The notes beneath the pieces are model-generated. The model made no database searches. It was not told the DNA's origin and saw only the letters and a list, made by a program, of their open reading frames with translations. 64,000 nt of DNA, from positions 27,078,696 to 27,142,695 of the forward strand of contig JAKSZU010000025.1 in NCBI GenBank assembly GCA_026018925.1. Reading direction: 5' to 3'. Both the position numbers and the translations under genes were made by a program. Of the stretch, positions 21,900 to 34,680 are shown piece by piece; position 1 is the first letter of the stretch; each line of letters starts with the position of its first letter. The stretch comes from Tupaia tana (Eukaryota > Chordata > Mammalia > Scandentia > Tupaiidae).

Positions 21900-22066
21900 T
21901 GAGAAAGCCCTCCCTGTGGGGAATGGCCAGGCCACAGTCCCTTCTCCTCCGTCTCTCCCACCTTACAGGATTCTGGGCATGTGCACACCTCCGCAGGGTC
22001 TGGGATTCGAACCACCAGCTGGTCATGTTGGCACAGTCATCCTTACCACCATGCTAAGGGCTGGCC
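21900..22066 (-). mobile_element. tRNA-derived SINE remnant
   Basis: Middle and head only, in minus orientation: cagtcccttctcctcc, attctgggcatgtgcacac, gggattcgaaccacc and accatgctaagggctggccc. The 3' tail is missing. Confidence 0.75.
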
Positions 22067-22168
22067 CGAGCACCAACGCTTACACACACAAAGCCCCCTG
22101 TTTTTGATCTTTTATTATAAAGGGTACTTTAGCTGCTGGACTTTTGAAGTTTGCTTTGCTTTGCTTTG

Positions 22169-22196
<28 letters not shown>
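22169..22196. repeat. Poly-T run
   Basis: About 28 T in a row after GCTTTG repeats. It may be the tail of an unrecognised minus-strand retroposon. Confidence 0.9.
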
Positions 22197-22199
<3 letters not shown>

Positions 22200-22585
22200 A
22201 GTTTGAAGGAATAATAGTCTTGATAACTTTATTTTAGAACTTTAATTTACATAGTATCTCCCTGAAGCCCTCTTGACTTCAGAGAGCCGGCATACTTCCT
22301 GACCTTTGTTCCTAGGAGATTAGCGGTGGTTCTCCAGGGAAATCTCAGGCGGTGAGAGAGGAGGGGAGGGCTCTCACGGGCTGTCTCGCCATTTCAGACA
22401 GTCTACGGGGACTGGCACTGTCCTGTCACACGGGGCTACGGATTAAGGGATTACAGGTACAGCGCGTCCAGGACACACCAAGTAAACACTTCCCGTCTAT
22501 TCACAGGGAAAGGGCTGCTATTCTTGTTCTCTTAGTAGTAAAATGATTAAACCATAATACATGCACCCCTAGAAATAGCTAATTT

Positions 22586-22830
22586 GGGGCCAGCAGGTGG
22601 CATGCTAGTTAAGGCACTGAACTTCCACAAGCCTGGCCACGGTTCGAGTCCTGGACCTGGCAACTTGAGAATCAGGCTGGGCGTGTGTGCAAGGTGCCCC
22701 AAATCCCAAGGGCAGAGGAGAAAGGACTGCAGCGTGGCCATTCTCCCTGGGAGCTGGCCTCTCTCTGTCTCTCTCCCTGTCTCTCTCCAGTGAACACAGG
22801 TACCCTATATAAAACCTTAAAAAAAACAAA
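22586..22830 (+). mobile_element. tRNA-derived SINE, 'gttaaggc' subfamily
   Basis: Head ggggccagcaggtggcatgc then tagttaaggcactgaact, B-box ggttcgagtcctgg, T/C-rich part with ctctctccagtgaacacagg, short A-rich end. Confidence 0.9.
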
Positions 22831-22970
22831 AGATAAACCAGCTAGTCTTCATGACAGGTGACAGTGCCCACAGAATGACGGAACTTGTGAATAATTTATG
22901 ATTTCCTAACTCCTCAGGACACCGACGAAGGTGCCTGTCCTCAGCCCCAGGTCTGAGGTGCCGTACTTAC

Positions 22971-23042
22971 AGGGAGTTTAGCGAGCGCAGTCCTTGGAAG
23001 GCGTCTGGGGCGAGTTCCGAGATCTGGTTATTGCTCAGGTCG
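22971..23042 (-). CDS. SLIT2: SLIT2 exon 11: leucine-rich repeat of domain D2
   Basis: This 72-nt exon, phase 2 at both ends, encodes [20 protein letters not shown] then LNSL. The acceptor is ccccag and the donor gtaagt. The protein matches human SLIT2 as remembered, as expected for a repeat near the Robo-binding concave face. The short 757-bp intron 10 separates it from exon 10, and one SINE fills about a third of that intron. Confidence 0.97.
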
Positions 23043-23799
23043 CTGGGGACAGAAATCGGTGCAGTTAATCGGGGAATGCGATCTACGGCCCCTACCTGCT
23101 GGTTTTGCACCTGGTGATCCGCACACCGCGTGTGCAACACGAAACACCTGCAAACCCTCCATTTGTTAAAGAAACACACTTTCTGTATCAACCACTAGCT
23201 ATTTTCCTAAATTTCTATGAAAGAGGCAATGTCTTGGGGGCCAGCCATGGCATAGCGGTTATGTCCCCAGACTCGCACATGGCCAGCTGCAGTTGGCGTC
23301 CCAGACCCGGTGGCTTGAAACACACTCCAGGTGCATGTGCACACGTGTCCACGATCCCGGGAAGAGAACGGAGGGGAAGGGGCTGAAGTGTGGCCATCAC
23401 CCTGCAGGCTGATTTCTCCTGATTTCCCACTTTCCCTCTCTCTGTCTTTCTGTTTCTTTCTCTCTGTCTCCAGGGAGTACATGTGGCCTACGCCAAAAAC
23501 CTCTAAAAAAAATGTCACATCTTACTTTTAACACTATAATGTCTGAGAATTTGCATAATATACTGGCCGCGTACACTCACACGTGTGTGAATACAGATGA
23601 GGAACTACAGAGAACCTTAAAAAATGACAGAGTTTAGCTAATAAGATTGGAATATTATAATGGAACCAGCAGTCCCATCACCACATCAGTTAGTATTTAA
23701 GCTGTCAAACACTAAAATATTCATACTTGGGTTTCTTTGCCTGGTCATGACCTGTATAATTTTAAAAATTACATATATTTTAGAATATTGTCCACTCAC
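23043..23799 (-). other. SLIT2: SLIT2 intron 10 (757 bp)
   Basis: Phase-2 intron, gtgagt to ccccag. A SINE at 23237-23510 occupies about 36 percent of it; the rest is unremarkable. Confidence 0.92.
23237..23510 (+). mobile_element. tRNA-derived SINE
   Basis: Head gggggccagccatggcatag, weakened B-box gttggcgtccc, long T/C-rich part and tail aaaaacctctaaaaaaa. It fills about a third of intron 10. Confidence 0.88.
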
Positions 23800-23871
23800 A
23801 TTCTTCTAAGCTTTTTGTATGGTGAGAAAGCTCCAGGAGGGATGACCTTGATTGAGTTCTGTTCCAAACGT
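23800..23871 (-). CDS. SLIT2: SLIT2 exon 10: leucine-rich repeat of Robo-binding domain D2
   Basis: This 72-nt exon, phase 2 at both ends, encodes RLEQNSIKVIPPGAFSPYKK then LRRI, the first D2 repeat. The acceptor is cttgcag and the donor gtgagt. Ser in QNSIK is Thr in human as remembered. It is separated from exon 9 by the 12.1-kb intron 9. A tandem repeat of 48/50-bp units begins 155 nt upstream of its acceptor. Confidence 0.96.
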
Positions 23872-24026
23872 CTGCAAGGAAAAATTCAGCTTTTAAATGG
23901 AAACGTGAGCTCTCGAAATGTTTAATTCGGCTCGGGATCCGTTTGTGTTATAGAAGCAAAGTTGATACTCTTCATAAGTAATGTTCTTTCCTTAAAAATA
24001 ATGACTAAATGAATCATGTTATTCCC

Positions 24027-24276
24027 AAAATGTGAATCAAGATTGAGATTATAAACATGGCAATTGTAATAGTAATAAAATGTGAATCAAGATTGAGATT
24101 ATAAACATGGCAATTGTAACTAATAAAATGTGAATCAAGATTGAGATTATAATCATGGCAATTGTAACAGTAATAAAATGTGAATCAAGATTGAGATTAT
24201 AAACATGGCAATTGTAACTAATAAAATGTGAATCAAGATTGAGATTATAATCATGGCAATTGTAACAGTAATAAAA
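24027..24276. repeat. Tandem array of alternating 50- and 48-bp units
   Basis: Units beginning aaaatgtgaatcaagattga start at 24027, 24077, 24125, 24175 and 24223, ending at the next AAAA at 24273. Spacings are 50, 48, 50, 48 and 50. Units 2-3 and 4-5 form two identical 98-bp dimers. Confidence 0.95.
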
Positions 24277-27200
24277 TATTCCCATCATCAAGCATTGTGG
24301 GTCCCTCCGTATTTAAGTCTGGACTTCGTAAAAACGAGAAAACACCTTTAAAAACGTAACCCGGGGATACATTTGATAGCCTAAATATAAGTAATGCTGA
24401 ATAGGGTACAGCGGGTTGGAGACAGAACCATAAGTCTGCCACAGAGAAAACAACTTTGAAAATTAAATTTCGTAAACTTTCTTTTTCTTCCACTGACAAG
24501 GTATTACGGGTTGGAAAAAAGTCAATATACTCACGAAATTAATTTTGAAGCTTATGAGACAAAAATCTTAAAACCCTTAAAGGCGGTCGATAGTCTCAGG
24601 GAGACAGTGCGAGCCCCTTCACCTCATTATGTGAGTCCCTTACAGAAAGCCCACCACCGCCAAGTCCCGCGAACACAAGGGAGGTCTCTACGACAGCTAG
24701 AATCGCAGGGGTGGGGGTCACTGCCCCTCTGCTCTCTTCCTGCTTTAGAGAAAGGTGAGACACGGAGCAGTTGGGTTAAATATTCTGATACACGCTCGAG
24801 TCCATCGAGACCTTGCCTCTCAGCCACAGCTCCCTGCGGGTCCCCTCCCCGTCCTGTTTCCCGTCCTCGTGCCTCTCTGCCTGCTCCCTGCCCCAGAGCT
24901 GACTCAGTGGACCACAACCGGCCACACCTGCCGGCTGCTCTCTGAGATTCGGCCAGTGAGAGTGTGCGGCCACCCTGAGTGTTAGTGAGACATACTGCAT
25001 CTTCTTTGGTAAGTTACTAAATGGTATCTTCAGGTAATATCCATTGTTGCTAAATCAGAAGGCAACATATGTTATCCACCAACTGCAAAATAAACTGTAT
25101 ATCTAATCTAAAAGGCACTGGGGGAGATTTCAGGGGCAAGGGAGGGAGAAGCCAGGATGCTGCTCCCCTTCTCCGGCTCAGGGGAGGTCCACAGTAGCTG
25201 TCTCAACCCCTTCTTCATGCTGGCTCCTGTGGGGGCTCCGTCCTTACCCGACACCTCCTTCTTTTCTGGCCTTTGCTGTCCCCGAGTGTTGGTAATGGCC
25301 TTTCTGGTGTCACCTTTGCACAAGAGGTCAACTCCCTACACGTGAGAAATCCCTCTACTGACAGACCCCGTGTGAGATCCATGTTCCTGCCCGAGTTTCT
25401 AACAATACACACACAGACATAAGTTATGTGTGTATGTCCGTGTCTATGTAACACACATTTGTGTACCTGCACATACGGATTTAATGATTTATGTGTAATA
25501 TAAAGACACGGTATGTATCACACATGAATTCATTTTTACTGAGCAGTGTAATACTTGACCATACGTATGTGCATGTGTGTATGAACATAAATAAATATAA
25601 CCTATATAAAAATAATATTTAAGGAAAATAAAATCCAAACAAAATATTCCAAGGAGGTTAAAGCGAATAGCCTAAATTTGGGCCTTTCCTGTTCTTTCTC
25701 AGAGCCGTGCTTTCTTCGGCACCCTCGGGTGCGTTTCCTGAGCTCCCATACGCGAGGGGGCTCCTCAGTCTTCCTCTCCGCCTCACTGCAGCCCTGGTCT
25801 TGTTAAAACCCTTCCCCGATGTGACACCACGTGCCCCTGATTTCTCCTGAGACTTCTCCCTCTCAATTTAGTTTCACCTTCTAGTTCCCTAAGTATGGCT
25901 ATTTCCCAAGATTCCATTCCTCTCATACCAAAGGCAAAATTCTGTCTCTCTCTCATCTGTGGTTTTTGTCTCAAAAAACCAAAAAGACACAACAGGTTGT
26001 TTTGTTCGCATTAAAGAGACAGTCAAGTTTCTTTGCAGAATTTGGGAAATCTTAAAATGTGGAAGGAAGATTATTAAGGTCACCCACAATGCAGTATGTG
26101 GACCATTTTTTTGCTCTTGCTTATTTTGTGTAATCCGGGTCTTAACTGCATGCTGCATCTTCGACATCTACCATCATGCCACTCGTGCTTTCCTGTGTCC
26201 TTACAAGGCTTACCCCCTCCGTATGCACACTATGTGTCAGTTAAAAACTGTTGGATTATATTACCTGTCATGTCTTCCTAGGATCCCATTGTCAAAACGG
26301 ACCCTACCCTTTAACCCATTCTACTAGACATTAGGTTAGTGGCCGGTTTACGCGGTTACTAACACAGAAGTATTTAAGGAACGGACGCATGACCCCCTCT
26401 GAAACCTTCCTCTAGCCTCTTGGGTATGACTGGCTATTCCCTTCCCCGCTCCCAGGATGTTCTGGCAATTTCTCTGCTGGTGTCTCATGGTATTCTGTTT
26501 AGTTTCTACATATTCTTGCTTATTGGGCTGTTGGCTTCTAAGAGGCACATTTACCCCAGAAGACATAAAATAAATAGTATGAAGAAAATGTGAATTTGGC
26601 ATTGTCATTATTTATCTAGGTACCTAGGTCTTAAGAAAGAATACTTATTTCAAAAGCTCTAAATACAGAAGAAGGTATTTAACTCAATTCACTATTACGT
26701 TATTGATTATATATGTTGAGTGGATGGTGTAGAGACATTTTCTTTGCTTCAACTTATTCTTCTATTCAAATTTCAAGTTGTTAATGGAATCAATAAAAAT
26801 ACAAAGGAAACAAGCTCTAGATGCAATCCTATTGATTAGTTAGAGGACTTTCTTAGAACGAAGTCCAATGAAATGTTATCTGAATGTGTTAAAGGTTTGC
26901 TTACAACAACATAATGGTATGATGAAGAAAAACTAACAATTCTCAGGGACTAGTAGGTTTCTCTTGATAGTAAGACAAAGCTAATTTATATAATTACTTT
27001 TCATAACTGCCACTTAGGTTCTTGAAAGTAAAGAAATCAATAATTATCCATCATCCATTGATCCATCCACCCATTCATTTACTGTACAAATGTTTAATTA
27101 AATATTTTGCTTCTCTGGCAAAACATTATGCAACATCATAGAATTCAACGTTGATCAAAAGCATCATGTAAATGTCCTCATGAGGAGGTTGCATTTATAA

Positions 27201-27426
27201 AGAGGATAATTTTGCAGTTGGATTTCCAAGTTAATTTCTCCAACATGTCTCCAACATGTTTTTTTATGCTACATTCAAAATTGAGACTTCTGAAATATCA
27301 ATGACCTTCACTCACAAACATGACAAAACTAATTCTATCACTTAACATAAGTGAACATATACCTTGGAGATTTAAAAATTTACTTATTATTTAAAGTCTC
27401 AGACCTTAGAATAACAAAAATAATTT

Positions 27427-27552
27427 GGGGACCAATAGGTGGCATGGTGGTTAAGGCGCTGGACACTCCCCCATGACTGACCATGGTTTTAGTCCTGGAC
27501 CTGGTGGCTTAACTTTTTCACTTTCTCTCTCTCTCTGTCTTTCTCTGATCAA
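27427..27552 (+). mobile_element. Short form of the tRNA-derived SINE (middle absent)
   Basis: The head (ggtggcatggtggttaaggc) runs to cctggtggctta and then jumps directly to tttcactttctctc. About 95 bp of the usual middle is missing, as in the copy at 29283. Confidence 0.85.
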
Positions 27553-28686
27553 ATTAAAGTAAGTGACTGAATAAATAAAATTAAATAAGCAATTCCTTAA
27601 CATATGAAATACCTATAATAATAACCAATTGTTCTAAAGGTCCTTAGATATATATTATTAGGATGACTTCGGCATTTAATCTATAAGTAGTTTCATTAAT
27701 AAATATCCTGATATAGCAAAAACAAGAAGACAGACAATAATTGAGGCCCCATTTTTTTTAGAATCGAATACTTTAAAAAAAATGATAAAACCAAGAGAAT
27801 TCATGATGAACTAGCACTCGATTTTCCATGCAGCAGTCACCCTTCGGACAAACCAACGCTCGCGTCTCATTCACGACTGCCACGTCCCCTGGTTCCACCT
27901 TCACGTTACAAACTATCTCACTGACCACAGTGAAGAGACCTTTCAGCAGCTCATGGGCATGGGCACTGTGAAGCAATACATGTTTTATGCCAAAACAAAC
28001 TCCTATTTTAATTTCCTTTCTCCATGAACGTTTTGCATTATATCTGTATATAAAAGAAAGCTAAAGAACAACATATATGGTAGATTTGCTTGCCTTCTTC
28101 TACTTCTTCGTTTTCCAACTTGCTCCCTCAAAAGGGCATTTAAGACAGAGCTTAGACTGTGGGGCACACTGACTCAGCCACCCAGCTGGGATTTATCGCA
28201 CTCTCCGCGGTCCATCAAGACCAAACATCATGGCGTTGCTCACTCAGCGAGACAGACTCTCAGGGGGAAAAATGGCCTACCCTACAGAGCTGTCAATACA
28301 CGTGAGAACACGTCACATGTATGTTGTCTCTTCTTTTATGCGTTTCCTGTAAATTTTTGGATCTTCAGGGTAAAAAGCTTGTCTTTTTCATTACAAGACC
28401 TTTGGAATATTTTTATAAACCACAAACAACACGTATCTCAATAATGGTGTCCTTTCTCTTAAGAAAAGAGTAGAGTCTTGAAACCAGATTACAAAACCTA
28501 GGGAAGAGAAATACTAGACTTTCTAGCTTCAGGTTAAAAATAAAGCAAATAAAATTTACATTTTCTAGCTTTGCTATCCTTTAATCTTCTGCTTTAATAG
28601 CACAGAATCTGCTGAATTTTATTGAGTGCAAATTTGAATCCATTGTTCCATGAAGAATCTAATTAAAAAAATTCTAGGGTTACAAA

Positions 28687-28740
28687 AATGGATAGCATAG
28701 TGGCTAAGAGATATTTGCATGCTAGGGATAAGATCTACCA
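28687..28740 (+). mobile_element. Possible MIR 5' fragment
   Basis: ggatagcatagtggctaaga resembles the MIR head; the rest is not recognisable. Confidence 0.4.
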
Positions 28741-29282
28741 TAATTAACAGCCTTCCAAACGCTGGTCCTTCGGAGAAAATTCAATGTTTTGATTTTTCAA
28801 GTAAAAACACATTTAGCAACGTGAAAAGAGGGAGAAAATTCTGCAGACCACATACTACAAGGAAGACTTTCATGTTACATGAACATTATGTGAACTATTT
28901 CAAGATATTTTTTATCACTCTATGTGTATGAAATCAATAATTATTCATCACTTAACCAAAGCAATGCCTCTTAGCAGTTTTTCAAAATTCAGTTTTAGCA
29001 TGCTCAATCAGATACGAAAATGGAGATAGTTTTCTAACTGCTCTAGTAAACAAAACAAACAAACTTAGAAGCGTGTTAGACTAATAGAATGCCCCTCTGC
29101 CCACCCACCCTCACCCTCCGGACTTTTCGTCTTGCTCTCCAAGTACTGCTATTTCATCACACCCGGCTTCACATCTTTGGAGTTCTTAAAGAATGAATGG
29201 CGATCAATATTCAACACTTTCTGGTACCTCTTTTTTGTTTTAAAAGGGTTATCTTTTTAATTTTATATACTATTATTAATTT

Positions 29283-29416
29283 GCTATAGGGCACACATGC
29301 TCACCAGAGAGAGAGAGAGGGAAAGTGAGAAAGCAAGCCATCCAGTTGAGAACTCAAACCATGGTTGGCCACGTGGGAGTTCAGCGGCCCAGCCACCATG
29401 CCACGTGTTGGCCGCA
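29283..29416 (-). mobile_element. Short form of the tRNA-derived SINE (middle absent)
   Basis: Minus orientation: tgctatagggcacacatgct, GA-rich part, then directly the tRNA-like head ending at accatgccacgtgttggcc. It has the same internal gap as the copy at 27427. Confidence 0.85.
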
Positions 29417-29446
29417 CTGGCATCTATTTTAAAGATTATAGAAAAT

Positions 29447-29692
29447 GGGATCAGCAGTTAGCGTAATGGCTATATTGCTGGACTCCCATGTAGTTGGCCG
29501 TGGTTTGAGTCCCAGACCCTGTGGCTTAAACTCACGCCGGCTGCATGTGTGTGCGTGCCCAAGATCTCGAGAGGAGAATGGAGGAGAAGGGATTGCGACG
29601 TGGTCATCCCTGCTGGGGGTGATTTCTCGCTTTCTGTCTCTCTGTCTCTTTGTCTCTCTGGTGAGCGCACGCGCCTTATAGCAAAAACCTCT
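29447..29692 (+). mobile_element. tRNA-derived SINE, full length without A-tail
   Basis: Head gggatcagcagttagcgtaa, B-box region gtggtttgagtccc, and end tatagcaaaaacctctac. It lies 30 bp from an oppositely oriented copy. Confidence 0.92.
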
Positions 29693-30074
29693 ACCCTTAG
29701 AACATGGCAATTATGTGCAGGTACAACTCGCAGCAAAGAAATTCCAGTTCTGTCCCTGTGGACCGAAGGGCTGTGTGACACGTACAATCCTCTCTTGGTT
29801 ACCAGTGGGAGGGTCCGACATCAGCGGAGGGGCAGAGTGCGAGCACCATCGAGCAACTGAACACGCCAACTCGCCCTTTATGCAATATTAAGCAACATTA
29901 GGCTATTTTCAACGGTCCTTTAGGTTCGCTTGCATTCAATTCTTAGGCGCATTCTATTTAAAAAATTAAATTATTTTGACAAACTATACAAAATAACATC
30001 CACATGCCAAATCTTACACAGCCCTCCTCCGGGAGCATTTATGCACTTTGCATATGTGTTTATAAAAAAATAAA

Positions 30075-30250
30075 GACAACATGTCACGGGATCGGAGTAC
30101 GACTGTGGACTTACACAGACGTGGCTGGAACTCTGGCTCTGACACTGAGAGCTCCGTGGACTTTACAGAGACGACTGTACTGCTCTGTCTCAGTTCCCTG
30201 TCTAAAAAATGGGGGGGAATCGACCTTTACGTAAAATATAAAGGAAATAT
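30075..30250 (+). mobile_element. MIR element
   Basis: Contains actctggctctgacact, then tctcagttccctgtctaaaa and aatggggg, in the order of the MIR consensus. The CORE part is diverged. Confidence 0.7.
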
Positions 30251-30412
30251 ATATTCTCCTTGCACCCAAAAGCTGTGAAAGAGTAAAAACATAGGGTGAT
30301 ATGTGTGCAGGCATGCCCTCGCATATATATGCATATATGTATCTTTACATATGTCGTTGCCTATTAAGTGAATATAATATGAAGCAGTACATATGCTGTG
30401 TTAGTTATGCGC

Positions 30413-30464
30413 ATGCACACGCACGCACACACACGCACGCACACACACACACACACACACACAT
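30413..30464. repeat. CA/CG microsatellite
   Basis: gcatgcacacgcacgcacac grading into pure CA. Confidence 0.95.
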
Positions 30465-32337
30465 TATATGAAGGAGCAAGCCTGACATATGATTTGATCT
30501 TCAGTGTGAAATAAATACATACAGATCCAAACCATGTTTTTAAACAAATTAGCAGTGCGGTTTTGCAGATAACACAGTCACTCTATATTAAGCCCAGATG
30601 CACATGCAGTATTCATGCAAGCTGAGAAAGACCTAACTGGTTGCAATTTCCACGATCGACATGATTAAAATACAGCAGTTTCCCTAATCTCGAGACGGTC
30701 TTGGAGACTCCAAAGTCTTTTTGGAATACCCAGTAAAGTATGAGTTTGGATTGATAGTGTCTGTAACGCAGGGCCAGATGCTGATTATACACGGCAATAA
30801 AACTGACAGTTCTTTGCATTTTCTCCATCTGCTTTTAATGTAAATGGTAAAAACAGCTGCTGGAGAACAGAACATAGATTTACCGGGCTGACAGGACGGG
30901 AGGCGAAATGACTCTGGCTTCTGAATCTGCAAGTATTCGGTGTAGCTAATATATCCTCATCATCGGGAACATCGGCCAGCATTTAAAAAGGAGGAAGCTG
31001 TACTAGTCTTCTGACAGGAGGGATTCTTTCGCCCGTTATGTACTAATGCTAAGGTACATAATATGTCTGAGATGTTGTTTCCAACTTTCAACATAAATGC
31101 ATGCCACTGCGACCCTTCCTATGCCCCTTCATAAAATCACCCAAGATAACGTAGACTGCGATGTTATTTCTGTGTTGGAACAGCGGCCTTCAGAACTTGC
31201 TGGGTTTAGTGACCGTCTTGGGCAGCTGAGTGAGTACTGGCCTCTGGAGGGACATACTTTGCAACAGAGTTAGCATTTTTGCCTTAAGACTGTGTCCATG
31301 TTAATCGATTATCAGCCATCTCTGTCTTGGGATGACTTGTTTTTGAAAATTATCCGTTTCCTTAATCTTATTTTATTTCTTCTGATGTCATTCTAGCATA
31401 CATTCCCTGGGATGTAAATTCAATTGATGTTTTCATAGTAGAGAAATGACTTTTTTTCCACAGGGTCATCTCCATGCCTTTCCAAGAAGACAAATATGTG
31501 TGTGTGTCTGGGGGCATCTTTTCAACATCAAAATTGTCACGAATGCACTCACATGGACATGCAAAATGCAAATACAGTCAGTAAGTACATGCCGATGGCT
31601 CCGACTTGGGGTGCAGGAAGACGTATGAGTGTGACACCCTGATTTCAAGGGGGCAGAGTACGGACATAGACTGTCAACGACTACGCTTTCATAGCTAATG
31701 ACTCTTAATCCATCCAAGAAAGAAAAGCACACAGACACTCTGCTATTCATTAATAACGAAAGCCTTTCAGACACCTAGTAGGAGTCAGGCACTGAGAGCG
31801 ATCTTCCAGGCACTGACCGCCTTAGTTTGGGAACCATAATGCATATTCCTTGATACACAACCTGCTTCACGGATTCCCAGTGAGTGGCCACCCTGTGCTG
31901 TGACTCTCCGTGTCACTCGAGATCTTCCTGAACTGTAGATGTCACCAAGCCCACGAGGAGCATCGGAGAACCAACGGAGCTCTGCGTCAGTTGTTAAAGC
32001 GAATGACAACTTCATTTGCTCTAACAATTGGCATTTTGATTTTGCCCAGATGTCTCATTTTTGCAATGGCGTCTCTGAAAAGTCTCCAGTTTGCTCCAAC
32101 ACGTGGCAGGACTTGAGCCACGTCTTGGAATACTGGGCGTCATATCTGCGGCTGAGGCTGCCTTCCCAGACCTGGCCAGACTGCCGCGGTGTCTCTGTGG
32201 GCTCCTCTCCTCCCTGTCACCCTCCACCCCTACCAGAGCTTACTAACACACACATGTAATCCTGGCACCACCCTGCTCACGTCTTATACCGTATTGTCAT
32301 CAGGACAAGCTGTTCTTTCTTCTTTTCTTTAATTAGA

Positions 32338-32573
32338 CTTTTGCTATAGGGTTCATGTACTCACCAGAGAGAGAGAGACAGAGAGAGAGAAGTTAGAAAT
32401 CACCCCCGCCACCACCACCCCCGGGGAAGCTGGCCATGCTGCAATCCCTTCTCCTCATTCTCCTTTTGGGATTCTGGGTACGCAAGCACACATCCCAGCA
32501 TGATTTACAAGCTGCAGTGAAGTTGGCCACGTGGGATCCAGCCACCTTCACTACCAAGTCACTGAGGGCTGGC
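32338..32573 (-). mobile_element. tRNA-derived SINE, diverged
   Basis: Minus orientation: ttttgctatagggttcatgt, GA-rich part, CACCACC expansion, decayed head ending actgagggctggcccta. Confidence 0.83.
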
Positions 32574-33429
32574 CCTATATATTTCTTTTAATGGCAATTA
32601 AAGATTACCTAAGATACACGGACGAAATCGGGAATTCCACCAAAATAAAGACGGAAACACTCCAGGATTAGTGTGCTCCCGCTCAGCCTCTGGAACCATG
32701 AAAGTGTTTTCCCTGACTTATCTTCCACGGTTTCACTGTGAAACCAGCAAGCCTCTGTAGTGCCCCAAGTGCGGCTCCTGGGGACAAGAACCCTCGGGAC
32801 AGGGCAGCCCTGCAGGCGTCTGGCAGCTCCTTCGCAGCCACACAGCCTGGCGCCCTGCAGTCTGCGGTCCGCTCAGTTGCTGGATACCCTTCTGGGTCTT
32901 CCTGATAAAACCATGACGTGGGAACTTTAGAAAACAGCATTTTAAAATGAATAATATTTGGATGAAAACTTCTTTGACAGAAAATGTCTTTACGACTCTT
33001 CCTCCATACAAAATACAGAAGCTAACATGATAGCTTGCTTTTCTACCCAGAGGTATGCTAGCTCAGACCAGAGCTGAAATAACGCTAGCTATGTTGCCTT
33101 TGCTGACGGCTTCATTCCACTTTGATCCCAGAGCTGTTTATTTCATGATACTTCTAGGCAAAATGATTTTATCTGATAGAAGGAAAACCTACCCCTTTTA
33201 TGACACTTGGGAACAGTTTCTGCTATCGGAGGACCTCAGGATGAAACCTGAGCATGCCCAACAGGACAGGCTGTTTTCAGCTCTCTGACACTTGTTCTTC
33301 AGTAGGAAAGGCAGAAGTTGGAAAGAAACGCGCGCACCACTGCAGAATGGGATGATCAGGGGCGATCGAAATAAGATTTCTAGCCCACAGAAGGGAAGGC
33401 CAGCCCTGGGCCACAGTGAAGCCTCTCTG

Positions 33430-33490
33430 TTCACTTCCTCTCTCTCTCTGGTAAGCACACATGCCCTTTGGCAAATTTTAAAAATAAAAT
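33430..33490 (+). mobile_element. Probable 3' remnant of the tRNA-derived SINE
   Basis: Only the T/C-rich part and the gtaagcacacatgccctttg end with an A-rich tail are recognisable. Upstream sequence is not clearly SINE. Confidence 0.5.
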
Positions 33491-34680
33491 AAAATACTAG
33501 CAATGAGTCACTGAGCCGGTACGTTATTCTGTTAAAATGAACGGTAATAAAAGTATTGTACTGGGCTTGCAGATCAGTATGAAGTGTCACCAGGTGTTCT
33601 CCTGGTGGAGCTATACCACAACGACTGGAGAAGTAAAAGTTGCCACGGCTTTACCTGTGTTTTCATTTCTACTTAAGTTCAATTGATTGTAACTGTATCT
33701 GCTGCGCCTTCTCCAAACAGGCAAACCCACTGAGCCGTGTTATTTAGGATAACGTTTATGCTACCGAATCCCACCTATTTTACGAGGTCTATAGCGCATA
33801 CAAGGCAGAAGAGCACCACTAAGATAAAAATAAAACAGACGACAGGAAATAGACCATGTTCAATGTCTCATAGCCTTCAATGTGCCATGTCTACACCCTC
33901 TCCTTGGGCCCACCTGCAGCAGCTTTTTATTCTTCACTCCAGGATGTGGACAGTCAGTCCCCCCTGTACCTAGGATGGTCTTGTTTGCACGTATCTATCT
34001 TATCTCTGCCTCTCCTTTCTCCCCAAACCCATTCTTTTCTGACGATCACAGGGATCTGCAGCTTAGGGTAAATCTGAGTCTGCCTTCATGGCAACAACCG
34101 TCTCTTTGGTACAGAGTCCTCTCTCACCCAAACTCCTCAAACTTCCGCATACGCCTTCCCCGTGCTCAGCTTCTCTTTCTGAGCACTGACAGGAGTTGGC
34201 TCCCTGCCACTCTCTACCAAACCGACCAGGCCACAGGCTCCGTCCTGGTTGTTAGTTTGCACAGCACATTTGCTAGCCGCTTCCTGGGAGCTTACTGGCC
34301 GGCAGCGCTCTGTGGCTTCCCGGTAGAGAGACTGTCTTCAGGGCGTTATTTCCCACAATGCCTCACACGAACCTATCACTTCAGTTAGACTCATCGGTAC
34401 AACGTCTTGTTTCTGTGTTTCTGACGTCTCTCTCTCCTGGAATGTCACCTGCGTCTTCCCAAACCCTCTATGCTCTCAAGCTCCAGCTAGAACGTACCTT
34501 ATAGGTAAGGTAGTGTTCCGTCAATTACACGGTGTGGAGAATATTATCATCATGTGCACAGTTCTGATGGGTGCTCAGTCTCTGCAGATCCCAGAGCTCC
34601 TGCAGGGCATCAGGTCTTATTCCGAAGCTCTAAGCTCACTGTCATGCCCATATTAGCAACGTGAAATAATAGTGAGTCTT

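Larger units (their letters stand above)
20954..22970 (-). other. SLIT2: SLIT2 intron 11 (2.0 kb)
   Basis: Phase-2 intron, gtaagt to tttcag. It contains a SINE remnant at 21900-22066, a poly-T run at 22169-22196 and a SINE at 22586-22830. 20960-21890 is unclassified. Confidence 0.9.

Noticed and set aside
27773..27976. 67-residue minus-strand open frame with a natural-looking Val/Glu/Cys composition
   Set aside because: No recognisable family, no splice or phase fit to SLIT2, and length within chance expectation.
29429..29787. Several overlapping open frames with DSHVVDRGSCPGPG-type or ERQRDRETESEKSP-type peptides, seen also near 2100, 4600, 50500 and 55100
   Set aside because: These recurrent peptides are SINE translations, not a protein family.
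33882..34388. 168-residue plus-strand open frame
   Set aside because: C/T-rich sequence, possibly an old LINE fragment, with no domain or motif I recognise.
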